Source: Citrobacter sp. Cu233 (GTDB taxonomy: Bacteria > Pseudomonadota > Gammaproteobacteria > Enterobacterales > Enterobacteriaceae). Taken from it: DNA of 64,000 nt. The notes below the pieces were generated by a model that did not search any database, was not told the origin of the DNA, and was given only the letters and a program-made list of their open reading frames with translations. Of the stretch, positions 39,272 through 50,050 are shown piece after piece. Where the stretch lies: NCBI RefSeq assembly GCF_030332225.1, contig NZ_JAOWIF010000043.1, positions 1-64,000 on the forward strand. The letters run 5' to 3'. The stretch's first letter is position 1, and each line of letters opens with the position of its first letter. A program made the translations under genes and the position numbers.

Positions 39272-39308
39272 ACTTAATGGTGAGCGAAACAAGAATGCAG
39301 AAGGTCAT

Positions 39309-39949
39309 ATGAGGCCGCCTGACAACGTCTACCAGAGGATAGAAGGAACAAACGGCGTCACATCTGGGTTGTGGGGGATATTCACGGCTGTTTTTCTATG
39401 CTGATGGATAAATTGCGCCAGTGTCGGTTTGACCCGTGGCGGGATCTGCTGGTTTCTGTCGGCGATGTTACCGATCGTGGGCCTGATAGTCTGCGCTGTC
39501 TACAGTTGCTTCGCCGGAACTGGATCGTGGCGGTCAGGGGGAACCACGAGCAGATGGCGCTGGATGCACTGGTGACGGGGGATCTGCAGTTGTGGTTTAT
39601 GAATGGAGGGGCGTGGTTTGCGCAGGCAGCACAACCCGCGGCAAGGTTTGCTCTTGAAGCCTGTCAGCAATTACCGTGGATTCTGGAACTGCATTGTCAG
39701 ACTGGCGTACACGTGATTGCCCACGCCGATTACCCGGATAATGATTATCTGTGGCGAAAAGAGGTCGATTTGCAACGGGTGTTGTGGGATCGTGCGCGAT
39801 TAATGAATAAAGGCAGTGGAATTCATGGCGCAGATCACTTTTGGTTTGGCCATACGCCTCTGCGCCATCGGCTTGATCGCGATAATCTGCACTATATTGA
39901 TACCGGCGCGGTATTTGGTGGTGAGCTAACGTTGGTGCAGTTACAATAA
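39309..39949 (+). pseudogene. pphA: Serine/threonine protein phosphatase PphA, frameshifted near the N-terminus
   Basis: From ATG 39309 the frame reads MRPPDNVYQRIEGTN, matching the start of PphA, then runs out of frame. From about 39354 the next frame reads RHIWVVGDIHGCFSMLMDKLRQC and continues to the normal end GGELTLVQLQ. One lost base in a Trp codon near 39350-39356 would explain this. The metallophosphatase motifs GDIHG, GDVTDRGP and RGNHEQM are intact. Translation from GTG 39371 would begin inside GDIHG, so function is doubtful unless this is a sequencing error. In E. coli PphA signals protein misfolding. Confidence 0.8.
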
Positions 39950-40141
39950 TTAGAAATCACTATATTCCTGAGCAGGACGCCAGAAGCTGTCGATATAGTC
40001 TTCGGCAGGTAAGCATCCGCCGTTGCGAATACGCTGATCGTCCATCGAAATTAGGCACTGCTGTTCCGTATTGTAGACATCAACCACGATATCTTCACAA
40101 CCGCCATCCAGGTAGCAAACAAATAGAATCAGCGTGAACAT
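39950..40141 (-). CDS. yebW: Small protein YebW
   Basis: 63 residues, E. coli length (MFTLILFVCYLDGGCEDIVVD). It is Cys- and Asp-rich with a short hydrophobic start that may act as a signal or anchor. Function unknown. Its stop abuts the pphA stop, the two genes converging without a spacer, as in E. coli. Confidence 0.9.
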   Translation of the reverse strand: MFTLILFVCYLDGGCEDIVVDVYNTEQQCLISMDDQRIRNGGCLPAEDYIDSFWRPAQEYSDF

Positions 40142-40390
40142 TCCATCCTCAAATTGTGTTGCCGTATCAATAGTGTAGAAGAAATTGCAGTTAATGGGGC
40201 GAGGAGAATAAGTTAACGCGTCATAGTGTGCTCACTCGTGAAGGGCTGGGGCGTTACACCGGGCAGTTCAAAAGATTGCAACCAATGGGTAAATTTTCTT
40301 ACGACCTCATCTTGCCTGTCCTTTCATAGCAGAGAATAGGTTCCGGTATCGATAGTCAAATCGCCAAATGGCGCAACGGTGTTGATTTTC

Positions 40391-40573
40391 ATGGCCGCTG
40401 CCGGCGCGTTGAGTTCGCTCCTGATGGGATTGCGGTCGTTGCCTGAATTTGGTGTGGTGATGGATTCAACGCGAAGCTGGAAACTCGCTTATAGTGTGCT
40501 GGCTGCGGGGGGAACCATCGCTGTCTTCTCTGCCTGCGTACTTAGATTCAATTGTTTTTACGCCAATAAATAA
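40391..40573 (+). CDS. Possible small membrane protein between yebW and yebV
   Basis: 60 residues from ATG 40391 (a GTG four codons upstream is possible), with two hydrophobic segments (AAAGALSSLLMGL and LAYSVLAAGGTIAVFSACVL) separated by a charged turn. A good terminator starts at its stop codon. I do not recognise it, and the sequence upstream (40142-40390) has no other gene. It may be the surviving tail of a larger membrane-protein gene. Confidence 0.4.
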   Translation: MAAAGALSSLLMGLRSLPEFGVVMDSTRSWKLAYSVLAAGGTIAVFSACVLRFNCFYANK

Positions 40574-40595
40574 CCCGTCTGGCGACGGGTTCTTT
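40572..40595 (+). terminator. Plus-strand terminator before yebV
   Basis: AACCCGTC-TGG-CGACGGGTT (40572-40590), followed by CTTTTT. The T-run is on the plus strand, so it serves a left-to-right transcript from the 40391 ORF side rather than yebV, although the hairpin could also help end yebV RNA. Confidence 0.75.
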
Positions 40596-40600
40596 TTGAA

Positions 40601-40837
40601 TCAGGCAAAGCGCATGACCCAGGCATCTGACTTACGATCGTAGTGCTCGCGGAATAGAACGGAATGTTCTCCATTGAGAAGGGCTGGGACGCTGGTGTCG
40701 GCATCCCAGGCGTCCAGTTGCATACATAAATCCGGATCGGATTTACAAGGAATGGTTAACGTTCGGTCCCCCGGCGATTCGCCATGTAACTCGGCGTCGT
40801 CGATTTCAAAAGCGCCAATGCGCACACTGGTTTTCAT
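40601..40837 (-). CDS. yebV: Small protein YebV
   Basis: 78 residues from the second Met (MKTSVRIGAFEIDDAEL), which matches the E. coli start; one extra Met is available upstream. It is a soluble acidic protein with conserved RTLTIPCKSDPDLCMQLDAWDAD. Function unknown; E. coli yebV is a sigma-S/heat-responsive gene. It lies between yebW and rsmF as in E. coli. Confidence 0.93.
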   Translation of the reverse strand: MKTSVRIGAFEIDDAELHGESPGDRTLTIPCKSDPDLCMQLDAWDADTSVPALLNGEHSVLFREHYDRKSDAWVMRFA

Positions 40838-40935
40838 CATCGTGCTCTCCGTTGATTTGCTGTTGTGGTACGACCAGTTAAGCCGCCCTTTTTCAGCGTA
40901 GTCAACGTTAGCAAAAGCGCCAGTAAAAACGTGCG

Positions 40936-42357
40936 TTATCCTGTAAAGAGTTTACCATCCCGGACAAGATCGCGTGGATAACTGTTCTTCAACCGTGATC
41001 CAATACGTTTTGCCAGCCCAATCGGCTGATGCTGGAACGTGACCAGTACATCGTCGGTTGTTGGTGCGGTTTGTGGGTAGACATCTCTGCCGCGATACCA
41101 CTCTTCCGCTTCTTCAAGCGTCAGTTCAAACGCATTGTGATGTTCTGGGTTAGCAAGCGCAATAACAGCCTCATGCTGCCAGCGGTAACCCTTATTGTGG
41201 GTTTCAGCGAGTTTAATCCCGAGGCGGGAAAAACGAACTTTACCAATCAGCGGTTCGATGTCTGTCGGGAATAACCAAATTTCTTTATCACGCTGCCAAA
41301 GGCGCAGATTGTCTTGCCACTGCAATCCACAGGCGGTAGCGGCCTGGGTGATTTGTGCGGCTTCCCGGCTTTTCAGCGGGCTGAAGGGGAAATTTCCCAC
41401 CTTATATTTCGGCGCTGGCAGTGCAGGTATAGGGGAAGTTTTTCGCAAACGTGCGACGAAGAATCCTTCACAGTCATAAATTTGTGGGAAGACGTGCAGG
41501 AATCCCTCTGGTGTCAGGGCGCGTCCGGCCTCTGGGAATAAATCACCCAGTGGAAGAAATTCGACGGCGTCCGGATAAGTCTCTATCAGCCACTGCATGA
41601 TGGATTCATTTTCATCACGGTTAAGTGTGCAGGTGGAATAAACCAATGTGCCGCCGGGGCGAAGGGCGTGAAAGGCACTATCAAGCAGCTCGCGCTGGGT
41701 AACAGCAATGTCCAGATTGCTTTCGATGGACCAGTTTTTTAGTGCATCGGGATCTTTACGTACGACGCCTTCGCCTGAACACGGTGCGTCCAACAAAATG
41801 GCATCGAACGTTTCTGGCAACGCGGCGCCAAACACACGGCCATCAAAATGAGTGAGTGCGACGTTTGCAATCCCGCAACGACTGATATTGGCATGCAGAA
41901 CTTTGACGCGGCTGGCAGAAAATTCATTCGCCAGAATAGCACCCTGATTATTCATTTTGGCAGCAATTTGCGTGGTTTTAGAGCCTGGCGCGGCGGCAAC
42001 ATCCATCACCCGCTCCGGGATATTGCCATCGGCAAATAACGCAGCAACAGGCAACATCGAACTGGCCTCCTGAATATAAAACAGTCCGCTTAAATGTTCA
42101 GCTGTGCTGCCGAGCGGTACAGACTCTTCATCGTTGCGCTCAATCCAAAAACCTTCAGCACACCAGGGAATCGGAGTGAGTGACCAGCCATAAGGCGCGG
42201 TTAAGTCGAGAAAATCGTCAACGGAGATTTTCAGCGTATTGATGCGGATACTGCGGCGTAATGGGCGCTGGCAGGCTGCGAGAAAATCTTCAAAAGAGAG
42301 CGTGGAAGGCATTGCTTCACGCATTTGTGTCAGAAAGGCGTCAGGAAAATAAGCCAC
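40936..42357 (-). CDS. rsmF: 16S rRNA m5C1407 methyltransferase RsmF
   Basis: 473 residues from GTG 42357 ([19 protein letters not shown]). A TTG at 42381 would add eight non-conserved residues, and the start differs from the E. coli MAQHTVYFPDAF form, so it is uncertain. SAM-binding region [18 protein letters not shown] near 120; the two cysteines of NOL1/NOP2/Sun enzymes are in [11 protein letters not shown] and [10 protein letters not shown]-terminal PUA-like domain follows. It methylates C1407 in 30S subunits. Confidence 0.93.
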   Translation of the reverse strand: MAYFPDAFLTQMREAMPSTLSFEDFLAACQRPLRRSIRINTLKISVDDFLDLTAPYGWSLTPIPWCAEGFWIERNDEESVPLGSTAEHLSGLFYIQEASSMLPVAALFADGNIPERVMDVAAAPGSKTTQIAAKMNNQGAILANEFSASRVKVLHANISRCGIANVALTHFDGRVFGAALPETFDAILLDAPCSGEGVVRKDPDALKNWSIESNLDIAVTQRELLDSAFHALRPGGTLVYSTCTLNRDENESIMQWLIETYPDAVEFLPLGDLFPEAGRALTPEGFLHVFPQIYDCEGFFVARLRKTSPIPALPAPKYKVGNFPFSPLKSREAAQITQAATACGLQWQDNLRLWQRDKEIWLFPTDIEPLIGKVRFSRLGIKLAETHNKGYRWQHEAVIALANPEHHNAFELTLEEAEEWYRGRDVYPQTAPTTDDVLVTFQHQPIGLAKRIGSRLKNSYPRDLVRDGKLFTG

Positions 42358-42495
42358 TTGGTACCACCGGCAAAAAAACAAGTGCGCAGTGTAGCATATA
42401 CCCTCAATAATTCGAGTTACAGGACAACAACGCTCCTGCTTGAAGTATGACGAGGCTAACCGCGCCGGCGCGAGTACGCCGGCGCGGGGGACAAA

Positions 42496-45129
42496 TTAGC
42501 GTGGCAGGGCAGTTCCCCATTGACGCCATTCTTTCGGTTCGCTCTCCAGCAGCAGGAAGTGTTTACCCGCCTGCGCTTTCGGCGCTAGTGGCGTACCTGG
42601 TGGGGTGGCAAACGCGATACCACCGCGAATAAACTGATTGAAGGTACCCGTCTTCACGACACCGCCGGTGAGGCCGAAATCGAGATTGTAGCCAGATGCC
42701 AGCCAGAACACGGAGTTATTGCGCACCAGGTGCTGGTAGCGCTGACTGATGCGCATGGCCACCATCACGCGATCGGACAGTGAACCCAGCGTCAGACCCG
42801 TGACGGTCCCCACTTCAATACCTCTGAACAGAACCGGAGTACCGATATTTAGTGATCCCGCTTCTGGCGCTTCTACCACGATACTCAGACCATCAAGGTA
42901 ACGTGAATCAGTAATCGTCGCTTCCTGCAGTTCAAAATCACGGCGCGGATTACCACGTCCTGGTTCCACGTTAATGTAGGGCTGCAAGATAGTGTCCAGA
43001 TGCTCTACACCTGCCGCCGAAATTTGCGGGGTAATTACCGAGAAACGTGTACCGCTACGCGCAAACGTCTGGACATACTCCGGATACAACACCGCTTTTG
43101 CCTGAACTTCGTTACGGCTGGTGAGCAGCTCTAGGGTCTGGATCTGACCGATATCAATCCCCAGGTAGCGAATTGGCATCCCTGCGGCGAGTTTCCCGGC
43201 GTCAAATGCGTGCAGAGTAATCTGTCCACCTACCGCACGTGCAGCGGTCTCTGACGCGTACAAAATACGCTTGTCGCCTTTACGCTGACTGGCGCCGGCA
43301 CCGCTCAGGTTATCGAAGCTAATCGCCCCTTTTAGCGCCCGCGACAGGGGAGAGGCCTGTACGGTCAGGCCGCTGCCGTTAAGCTGAACTTTTGCGCCAC
43401 CTTCAGCCCAGAACACGCTGTTGCTGGTTAACAGATTACGGTATTCCGGTTTGATATGCAGATCGATATCAAATGCATCGGCACGAGGGCGTACGCTAAT
43501 GACTTCACCGACGTCGAATTTACGGTATAGCACCACTGACCCGGCCTGCACATCTGGTAGTGTCTCGGCGCTCAGGCTGACGGTCGTGGTTGGCAGATCG
43601 CTCAGACTGTTCTCAATGGCTTTTTCGAGGTTTGCATACAGCGGATAGCTTTTTTTCATTTCACCTTTGGTACCAGGTAAAATGCGAATGCCACCGCTTA
43701 TCCATTCGCTGGCACTGGCGCCAAGGAACTCAACGCCATCAATGCCCACTTTGACATCCACTCGACTATTAACCACGAATTTGCTGTCACCTTGCACCAG
43801 TGCACGATGCTGCGGTTCGATAGCAACGATAAATGAAACGCCATTGCTTGATAGCTTCCGCTCGATAACCTGACCGACCTGTACGCCATGAAGGATCAGC
43901 GGCTGGCCGGCATCGATGCCGTAACTTTCCGGGGCGGTCAGCGTAAGCGTCATAACGCCGGGATCATGAAGCAGGGACTGCTCACCGGGGATCACCACAA
44001 ACTGACTACGTGGTTCACCTTCGCCGGGCACCAGTTCAAACGTTTTTCCTGTTAACAGCGAGCTCAGGCTCATATCGTTTAATGATAATTTGGGGTTTTG
44101 TAACTCAATGCGCGTGCCGTCGCGCAGTAGCGTGACAACGCTGGGGTCGACGGTCATTTCACCGGTGACCTTACCACCCGGATTCAAATCCAGCCTGGTC
44201 AGTTGCCCGACTTCCAGGCCCTGATACATCAGCGGGGTTGATCCAGCCTTCAGTCCATCGCCGCTGGGTAGCTCAAGTTTGACGATCACGCCACGTTGGC
44301 TGTGGGCGAGATCCTGATATAACCCAAACGTGTCGTCGGCGGCGGCAGGTTGAGAATCTTCTGGGGAGTCAAAGGCTATGGCGCCATTGACCAGCGCGGC
44401 CAGACTTTCCAGTTTTACCTTTGCGCCGCTCAGGCTGACATCGGCATTCACCCCGGACACATTCCAGAAACGACTGCCTTTTTTCACCAGATTGGTAAAG
44501 CGACGCTCAATCAGTACATCGATGGTTACCCCCTGATGATTGGGGTTGATGGTGTAGTCATAGACCCGGCCTACCGGGATCTTGCGGAAATAAACCAACG
44601 AACCGCTGTTGAGAGAACCTAAGTCGGGTGCTTGCAGATGCAACATTAAATCGCCATTATTCAGCCGATATTTTGGCTGCGTGTCGAGCGCGACGAAATG
44701 ATCTTCCGGCTCGCCGGTGCCCGGCATCATCCCGATATAGTTCCCACCAACCAGCGCATCGAGGCCAGAAACGCCCGCCAGTGATGCCTTCGGCGTTACC
44801 AGCCAGAATTGCGTGTCTTTGCGCAGAGCATCCTTCATGGTGGACTTGATGCTGACCCGAACTTCAATTTTGCGCAGATCTTTACTTAGGCTGATATCCT
44901 GCACGGTGCCAACTTCGACACCCTGATAGCGCACGGGAGTCCGACCTGGCACAATGCCGTCTGCGGACATAAAGTCGATGGTCACGGTATTGCCACGATC
45001 TTCGTAGCTGCCCCAGATGAGCCATCCTGCAATCATCAGCGCGATGAACGGCAGCAGCCAGAACGGAGAGATACGGCGTTTTGTTTTAATCTGCGCTTCA
45101 ATCTGCGAAGCGGGCGTTTCCTGACTCAT
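42496..45129 (-). CDS. letB: Lipophilic envelope-spanning tunnel protein LetB
   Basis: 877 residues, E. coli length, from ATG 45129 ([19 protein letters not shown]). One membrane anchor at about 23-43, then seven MCE domains recognisable by repeated openings such as [56 protein letters not shown] and [18 protein letters not shown]. LetB hexamers stack seven rings into a tunnel between inner and outer membrane for lipid transport. It overlaps letA by 32 bases. Confidence 0.97.
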   Translation of the reverse strand: MSQETPASQIEAQIKTKRRISPFWLLPFIALMIAGWLIWGSYEDRGNTVTIDFMSADGIVPGRTPVRYQGVEVGTVQDISLSKDLRKIEVRVSIKSTMKDALRKDTQFWLVTPKASLAGVSGLDALVGGNYIGMMPGTGEPEDHFVALDTQPKYRLNNGDLMLHLQAPDLGSLNSGSLVYFRKIPVGRVYDYTINPNHQGVTIDVLIERRFTNLVKKGSRFWNVSGVNADVSLSGAKVKLESLAALVNGAIAFDSPEDSQPAAADDTFGLYQDLAHSQRGVIVKLELPSGDGLKAGSTPLMYQGLEVGQLTRLDLNPGGKVTGEMTVDPSVVTLLRDGTRIELQNPKLSLNDMSLSSLLTGKTFELVPGEGEPRSQFVVIPGEQSLLHDPGVMTLTLTAPESYGIDAGQPLILHGVQVGQVIERKLSSNGVSFIVAIEPQHRALVQGDSKFVVNSRVDVKVGIDGVEFLGASASEWISGGIRILPGTKGEMKKSYPLYANLEKAIENSLSDLPTTTVSLSAETLPDVQAGSVVLYRKFDVGEVISVRPRADAFDIDLHIKPEYRNLLTSNSVFWAEGGAKVQLNGSGLTVQASPLSRALKGAISFDNLSGAGASQRKGDKRILYASETAARAVGGQITLHAFDAGKLAAGMPIRYLGIDIGQIQTLELLTSRNEVQAKAVLYPEYVQTFARSGTRFSVITPQISAAGVEHLDTILQPYINVEPGRGNPRRDFELQEATITDSRYLDGLSIVVEAPEAGSLNIGTPVLFRGIEVGTVTGLTLGSLSDRVMVAMRISQRYQHLVRNNSVFWLASGYNLDFGLTGGVVKTGTFNQFIRGGIAFATPPGTPLAPKAQAGKHFLLLESEPKEWRQWGTALPR

Positions 45130-46381
45130 GTGCATCCCAAAGTAAGCGGCTGTCCAGCCATTCCACTGCAAGAATAGTCAATATTACCGCTGCACCGAAA
45201 TAAAACGCAGCCGGTCCCATAGTAAAAGCAAGTATCTGATCGCGATTTATCAGCGACATTGTTAAGGCGATAACAAACAGGTCCAGCATCGACCAGCGAC
45301 CAATCCAGGTCACCATACGGAGTAGCAGGATGCGGGTGCGTAATCCTTGTTCACATTTAAACTGGATACTGAACAACAACGTAAACATCACAATCACTTT
45401 GGTGAATGGCACCAGAATACTGGCGATAAAAACAATGGCTGCTACACCAACGTTGCTGTTCGCCAGGGACATGATGCCGGTCAGAATAGTGTCTTCCTGA
45501 CGGGCACCGTTAACGTAAATGATTGAGATGGGCAGCAGATTAGCAGGCAGCAACAGGACAATCGAGGCCAGCAGCGCTGCCCAGCACTTTTGGATGCTCT
45601 GATTTCTGCGCCAGCGTAATGGAATATGGCAACGGGGACAACGGCCTCGGGCATCAGGATAACCTGTAAAGTGACAGCCGAGGCAAACACGAAGCTGTCC
45701 GTCGGGGCGGCGTGCAGGCCTTTGTGGATAAAAGCGTTCCCACAACTGCTCAACATTGAGGTGCGATAGCGTCAAAATGCTCAGGATCACCAGTGCGATA
45801 AATGCATAGAGTCCCACTCCGGGCAGCAGAAAAGCATAGTCCTGCACTTTGATAGAGGCGACACCGATACCGACAAGATAGATATCAAGCATGACCCACT
45901 CTTTAAGCCTTTCCAGCATCAATAATACCGGGCGCAGGTTCATGCCGAGGATATTGCCAAACCACAGATAAGCGATTGATGACACGAGTATTACGGGAGC
46001 ACCAATGACGCAAAACATCACGAAGGATGCGGTCAGCGGATCGCCTTGCCGGGTCATCTGCCAGATGCCCTGTACCACATTCGCGTCAATGCGTATGCCT
46101 AATAAATAGATGTGCAGCAGCGGCTCTCCCCATGCAAAGGGCATCAGTAACAGCATAGTGAAAGCCATTGCCGCCAGTCGCGTTAACGACCAGTCACGGC
46201 CGTCACGAATTTTAGCCTGACAGCGTGGGCAGAATGCACTTTGGTGCGAACGCATTTTCGGCAAGCTAAACAGCAGGTCACATTCAGGGCATCGTTGGTA
46301 ATGCGCACGGGGTAGCGCTTCACCAATGGACCTGATCGCTATTTTTTTAGTCGGCGTGATGCGTGGATGAGTAAGGGCCAT
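45098..46381 (-). CDS. letA: Inner-membrane lipid transporter LetA (PqiA-like)
   Basis: 427 residues from ATG 46381 ([13 protein letters not shown]); a 24-residue upstream extension is not conserved. It has two PqiA-type halves, each opening with a zinc-ribbon: CPECDLLF...CPRC near 32-60 and [10 protein letters not shown]...CPRCHIPL near 235-260, each followed by about four membrane helices. It is the inner-membrane partner of LetB. The long overlap with letB implies coupled translation. Confidence 0.96.
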   Translation of the reverse strand: MALTHPRITPTKKIAIRSIGEALPRAHYQRCPECDLLFSLPKMRSHQSAFCPRCQAKIRDGRDWSLTRLAAMAFTMLLLMPFAWGEPLLHIYLLGIRIDANVVQGIWQMTRQGDPLTASFVMFCVIGAPVILVSSIAYLWFGNILGMNLRPVLLMLERLKEWVMLDIYLVGIGVASIKVQDYAFLLPGVGLYAFIALVILSILTLSHLNVEQLWERFYPQRPARRPDGQLRVCLGCHFTGYPDARGRCPRCHIPLRWRRNQSIQKCWAALLASIVLLLPANLLPISIIYVNGARQEDTILTGIMSLANSNVGVAAIVFIASILVPFTKVIVMFTLLFSIQFKCEQGLRTRILLLRMVTWIGRWSMLDLFVIALTMSLINRDQILAFTMGPAAFYFGAAVILTILAVEWLDSRLLWDAHESGNARFAD

Positions 46382-46509
46382 GTATCGCGAATCAAAGTGT
46401 TGAAGTAATGTTATCTTAACCCATGACGGGAATGATCTTGAGCATTTACGCATTTAATGTTTATTTTAGTGGGCTGCAGTTTTAAGTAAGACAACTAAGT
46501 GATTACATA

Positions 46510-47007
46510 ATGAACAAAATAGAGCTATACACGGATCTGAACCGGGATTTTCAGGCATTAATGGCAGGTGAAACCAGTTTTCTGGCAACGTTGGCGAATA
46601 CCAGCGCGTTATTGTACGAACGTCTTGCAGAAGTGAACTGGGCAGGTTTTTACCTGCTTGAGAACAATACGCTGGTGCTCGGTCCCTTCCAGGGGAAAAT
46701 CGCCTGTGTACGCATCCCGGTAGGGCGCGGCGTGTGCGGTACTGCGGTGGCGCAGAATCAGGTTCAGCGTATAGAGGATGTGCATGCCTTTGATGGCCAT
46801 ATCGCTTGTGATGCCGCCAGCAATGCGGAAATCGTTCTGCCAATTACGGTTGAGAATCAAATTATCGGCGTGTTGGACATTGATAGCACAGCGTTTGGTC
46901 GCTTTACTGAAGAAGATGAACAGGGGCTGCGGACGCTGGTGGTACAGCTTGAAACCGTGCTTGCAACGACGGATTACAAAAAATTCTTTGCGACCGTCGC
47001 AGGATAA
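46510..47007 (+). CDS. msrC: Free methionine-R-sulfoxide reductase MsrC
   Basis: 165 residues, E. coli length, a GAF-fold enzyme. The three family cysteines are visible: C66 (KIACVRIP), C76 (GRGVCGTAV) and C100 (GHIACDAASN). It reduces free Met-R-sulfoxide with thioredoxin. It is divergent from letA; start ATG at 46510. Confidence 0.96.
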   Translation: MNKIELYTDLNRDFQALMAGETSFLATLANTSALLYERLAEVNWAGFYLLENNTLVLGPFQGKIACVRIPVGRGVCGTAVAQNQVQRIEDVHAFDGHIACDAASNAEIVLPITVENQIIGVLDIDSTAFGRFTEEDEQGLRTLVVQLETVLATTDYKKFFATVAG

Positions 47008-47037
47008 TCAACGGATAACGTAGCAATTACTGATGAC

Positions 47038-47053
47038 GTCATTATAATGACGC
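47038..47053. promoter_or_regulatory. Perfect 16-bp palindrome upstream of proQ
   Basis: CGTCATTATAATGACG is a perfect palindrome, with TATAAT at its centre as a likely -10 of proQ (50 bases before the ATG). A dimeric regulator bound here would cover the promoter. Which regulator is not known to me. Confidence 0.45.
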
Positions 47054-47103
47054 CTGTTCATGCCTGCGCTTGTTGGCTACGTCCGTTGTAATCAGGAAAT
47101 TTC

Positions 47104-47790
47104 ATGGAAAATCAACCTAAGTTGAATAGCAGTAAAGAAGTCATCGCGTTTCTGGCCGAACGCTTCCCGCAGTGTTTTAGTGCGGAAGGCGAAGCGCGCC
47201 CGCTGAAAATTGGCATTTTTCAGGATTTGGTAGAGCGTGTTGAGGGCGAAATGAACCTCAGTAAAACACAGCTCCGTTCGGCCTTACGTCTCTATACATC
47301 AAGCTGGCGTTATCTGTACGGCGTTAAGCTGGGCGCAACGCGTGTCGACCTCGACGGTAACCCATGTGGTGAGCTGGATGAGCAACACGTTGAACATGCG
47401 CGTAAACAGCTTGAAGAAGCGAAAGCCCGCGTTCAGGCGCAACGTGCAGAGCAACAGGCGAAAAAACGCGAAGCGGCAGCCGCTGCTGGTGAAAAAGAAG
47501 ACGCACCGCGTCGTGAACGTAAGCCGCGCCCGGCACCGCGTCGTAAAGAGGGTGCTGAGCGTAAACCTCGCGTTGAAAAACCAGTTGCAAAAGCACCGCG
47601 TGCTCCTCGTGAAGAACAGCATACCCCAGTATCTGATATTTCAGTGCTGACGGTAGGGCAGTCTCTGAAGGTGAAAGCAGGCAACAATGCGATGGATGCC
47701 ACCGTATTAGAAATCACCAAAGATGGCGTCCGTGTACAGCTGAATTCGGGTATGTCTTTGATTGTACGCGCAGAACACCTGGTGTTCTGA
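47104..47790 (+). CDS. proQ: RNA chaperone ProQ
   Basis: 228 residues. The FinO-type RNA-binding domain is at about 1-120 ([17 protein letters not shown]...[15 protein letters not shown]). A Lys/Arg/Ala/Glu-rich disordered linker follows at about 121-175, then a C-terminal Tudor-like domain at about 178-228 ([25 protein letters not shown]). ProQ binds structured sRNAs and mRNA 3' ends. It is 19 bases from prc. Confidence 0.97.
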   Translation: MENQPKLNSSKEVIAFLAERFPQCFSAEGEARPLKIGIFQDLVERVEGEMNLSKTQLRSALRLYTSSWRYLYGVKLGATRVDLDGNPCGELDEQHVEHARKQLEEAKARVQAQRAEQQAKKREAAAAAGEKEDAPRRERKPRPAPRRKEGAERKPRVEKPVAKAPRAPREEQHTPVSDISVLTVGQSLKVKAGNNAMDATVLEITKDGVRVQLNSGMSLIVRAEHLVF

Positions 47791-47809
47791 AACGGAGGCC
47801 AGGCCTGGC

Positions 47810-49858
47810 ATGAACACTTTTTTTAGGCTTACTGCGTTAGCTGGTCTGCTTGCATTTGCAGGCCAGGCACTCGCTGTGGAAGACATCACGCGTGCCGATC
47901 AACTCCCCGTTTTAAAGGAAGAAACCCAGCATGCGACGGTGAGTGAACGTGTGACATCACGCTTTACGCGTTCACATTATCGCCAATTCGATCTGGATCA
48001 GGCGTTTTCGGCGAAAATTTTTGACCGCTATCTGAATCTGCTCGACTACAGCCATAACGTGCTGTTGGCGAGCGATATTGAGCAGTTTGCCAAAAAGAAA
48101 ACCGTCCTGGGTGATGAACTGCGTACCGGCAAACTCGATGTCTTTTACGATCTCTATAATCTGGCGCAGAAGCGCCGGTTTGAACGTTACCAGTACGCAT
48201 TAAGCGTACTGGCACGTCCAATGGATTTCACAGGTAACGACAATTTTAACCTTGATCGGAGTAAAGCTCCGTGGCCGAAGAGCGAAGCAGAGCTGAACGC
48301 GCTGTGGGACGGCAAGGTTAAATTTGACGAACTCAGCCTGAAGTTGACGGGTAAAACCGACGCTGAAATCCGTGAAACACTGACACGTCGTTACAAATTC
48401 GCCATCCGCCGGTTGGCACAGACAAACAGTGAAGATGTGTTCTCACTGGCGATGACCGCGTTTGCACGCGAAATCGATCCGCATACTAACTATCTGTCTC
48501 CACGTAATACTGAGCAGTTCAATACTGAAATGAGCCTGTCTCTGGAAGGTATTGGCGCGGTTCTGCAAATGGATGATGACTACACCGTCATTAACTCCAT
48601 GGTTGCAGGTGGCCCGGCAGCCAAGAGCAAAGCGATAAGCGTTGGCGATCGTATTGTTGGCGTCGGTCAGACCGGTAAAGGCATGGTGGATGTGATTGGC
48701 TGGCGTCTGGATGATGTTGTCGCGCTGATCAAAGGACCAAAAGGCAGCAAGGTTCGCCTTGAGATCCTGCCGGCAGGTAAGGGCACCAAGACACGTACCG
48801 TTACGCTGACGCGTGAGCGTATTCGCCTGGAAGACCGTGCCGTTAAAATGTCGGTGAAAACCGTTGGCAAAGAAAAAGTTGGTGTTCTGGATATTCCGGG
48901 TTTTTATGTTGGCCTGACAGATGATGTCAAAGTTCAACTGCAGAAACTGGAAAAACAGAATGTCAGCAGCGTGATTATCGATCTGCGCACCAACGGTGGT
49001 GGAGCACTGACCGAAGCCGTATCGCTTTCTGGTCTGTTTATACCTTCTGGTCCGGTGGTTCAGGTTCGCGACAACAACGGTAAAGTGCGTGAAGACAGCG
49101 ATACCGATGGCGTTGTTTACTACAAAGGCCCGCTGGTCGTGCTGGTTGACCGCTTCAGTGCCTCGGCATCAGAGATTTTTGCCGCGGCGATGCAGGATTA
49201 CGGCCGTGCACTGATTGTCGGTGAACCGACGTTTGGTAAGGGCACCGTACAGCAGTATCGTTCTCTGAATCGTATTTACGATCAGATGCTGCGTCCTGAA
49301 TGGCCGGCACTGGGTTCTGTTCAGTACACCATTCAGAAGTTCTACCGCGTTAATGGTGGCAGCACGCAGCGTAAGGGCGTAACGCCGGATATCATCATGC
49401 CGACAGGTAATGAAGAAACCGAAACCGGTGAGAAGTTCGAAGATAACGCGCTGCCGTGGGACAGCATTGATGCTGCAACCTACACCAAGTCCGATAACCT
49501 GACGCCGTTTGGACCGGAATTGCTGAAAGAGCACAATGCGCGTATTGCGAACGATCCTGAGTTTCAGTACATCATGAAAGATATTGCGCGTTTCAACGCG
49601 ATGAAGGATAAGCGCAACATCGCCTCTTTGAATTACGCCCAGCGTGAGAAAGAGAATAACGAAGATGACGCAATGCGTCTGGCACGTATCAACGATCGGT
49701 TTAAGCGAGAAGGTAAGCCGTTGCTGAAGAAACTGGACGATCTGCCGAAGGATTACCAGGAGCCAGATCCGTATCTGGATGAAACGGTGAAAATCGCGCT
49801 CGACCTGGCGCATCTTGAAAAAGAAAAGCCAGCGGAACAGCCCGCGACCAGTCAATAA
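47810..49858 (+). CDS. prc: Periplasmic tail-specific protease Prc
   Basis: 682 residues from ATG 47810 (MNTFFRLTALAGLLAFAGQALA), giving a proper signal peptide; upstream codons overlap proQ. A PDZ domain lies at about 235-325, and the S41 protease core has the Ser/Lys dyad in FSASASEIF and EPTFGKGTVQ. It degrades proteins with nonpolar C-termini, processes FtsI and, with NlpI, controls MepS. It is linked to proQ and probably co-transcribed. Confidence 0.97.
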   Translation: MNTFFRLTALAGLLAFAGQALAVEDITRADQLPVLKEETQHATVSERVTSRFTRSHYRQFDLDQAFSAKIFDRYLNLLDYSHNVLLASDIEQFAKKKTVLGDELRTGKLDVFYDLYNLAQKRRFERYQYALSVLARPMDFTGNDNFNLDRSKAPWPKSEAELNALWDGKVKFDELSLKLTGKTDAEIRETLTRRYKFAIRRLAQTNSEDVFSLAMTAFAREIDPHTNYLSPRNTEQFNTEMSLSLEGIGAVLQMDDDYTVINSMVAGGPAAKSKAISVGDRIVGVGQTGKGMVDVIGWRLDDVVALIKGPKGSKVRLEILPAGKGTKTRTVTLTRERIRLEDRAVKMSVKTVGKEKVGVLDIPGFYVGLTDDVKVQLQKLEKQNVSSVIIDLRTNGGGALTEAVSLSGLFIPSGPVVQVRDNNGKVREDSDTDGVVYYKGPLVVLVDRFSASASEIFAAAMQDYGRALIVGEPTFGKGTVQQYRSLNRIYDQMLRPEWPALGSVQYTIQKFYRVNGGSTQRKGVTPDIIMPTGNEETETGEKFEDNALPWDSIDAATYTKSDNLTPFGPELLKEHNARIANDPEFQYIMKDIARFNAMKDKRNIASLNYAQREKENNEDDAMRLARINDRFKREGKPLLKKLDDLPKDYQEPDPYLDETVKIALDLAHLEKEKPAEQPATSQ

Positions 49859-49862
49859 CGTC

Positions 49863-49894
49863 AAACAGGCACAAGAAATTGTGCCTGTTTTTTT
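49863..49894 (+). terminator. Terminator after prc
   Basis: AAACAGGCACAA (49863-49874) pairs with TTGTGCCTGTTT (49879-49890), with a run of seven T. It lies five bases after the prc stop. Confidence 0.9.
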
Positions 49895-50050
49895 AACAAA
49901 CGCATGAAGTCGTCAGTCTGATTCGTTAAAATGTAAAGTTGTGTCTTTCTGGTGACTTAGCACCTATGCATGCTTGAAAATAGCCGTAAGACCCATACGA
50001 TATGGGTAATCGCATAGTGCGTTTTGTTAAATTGAGGTTAAAAGAAAATT

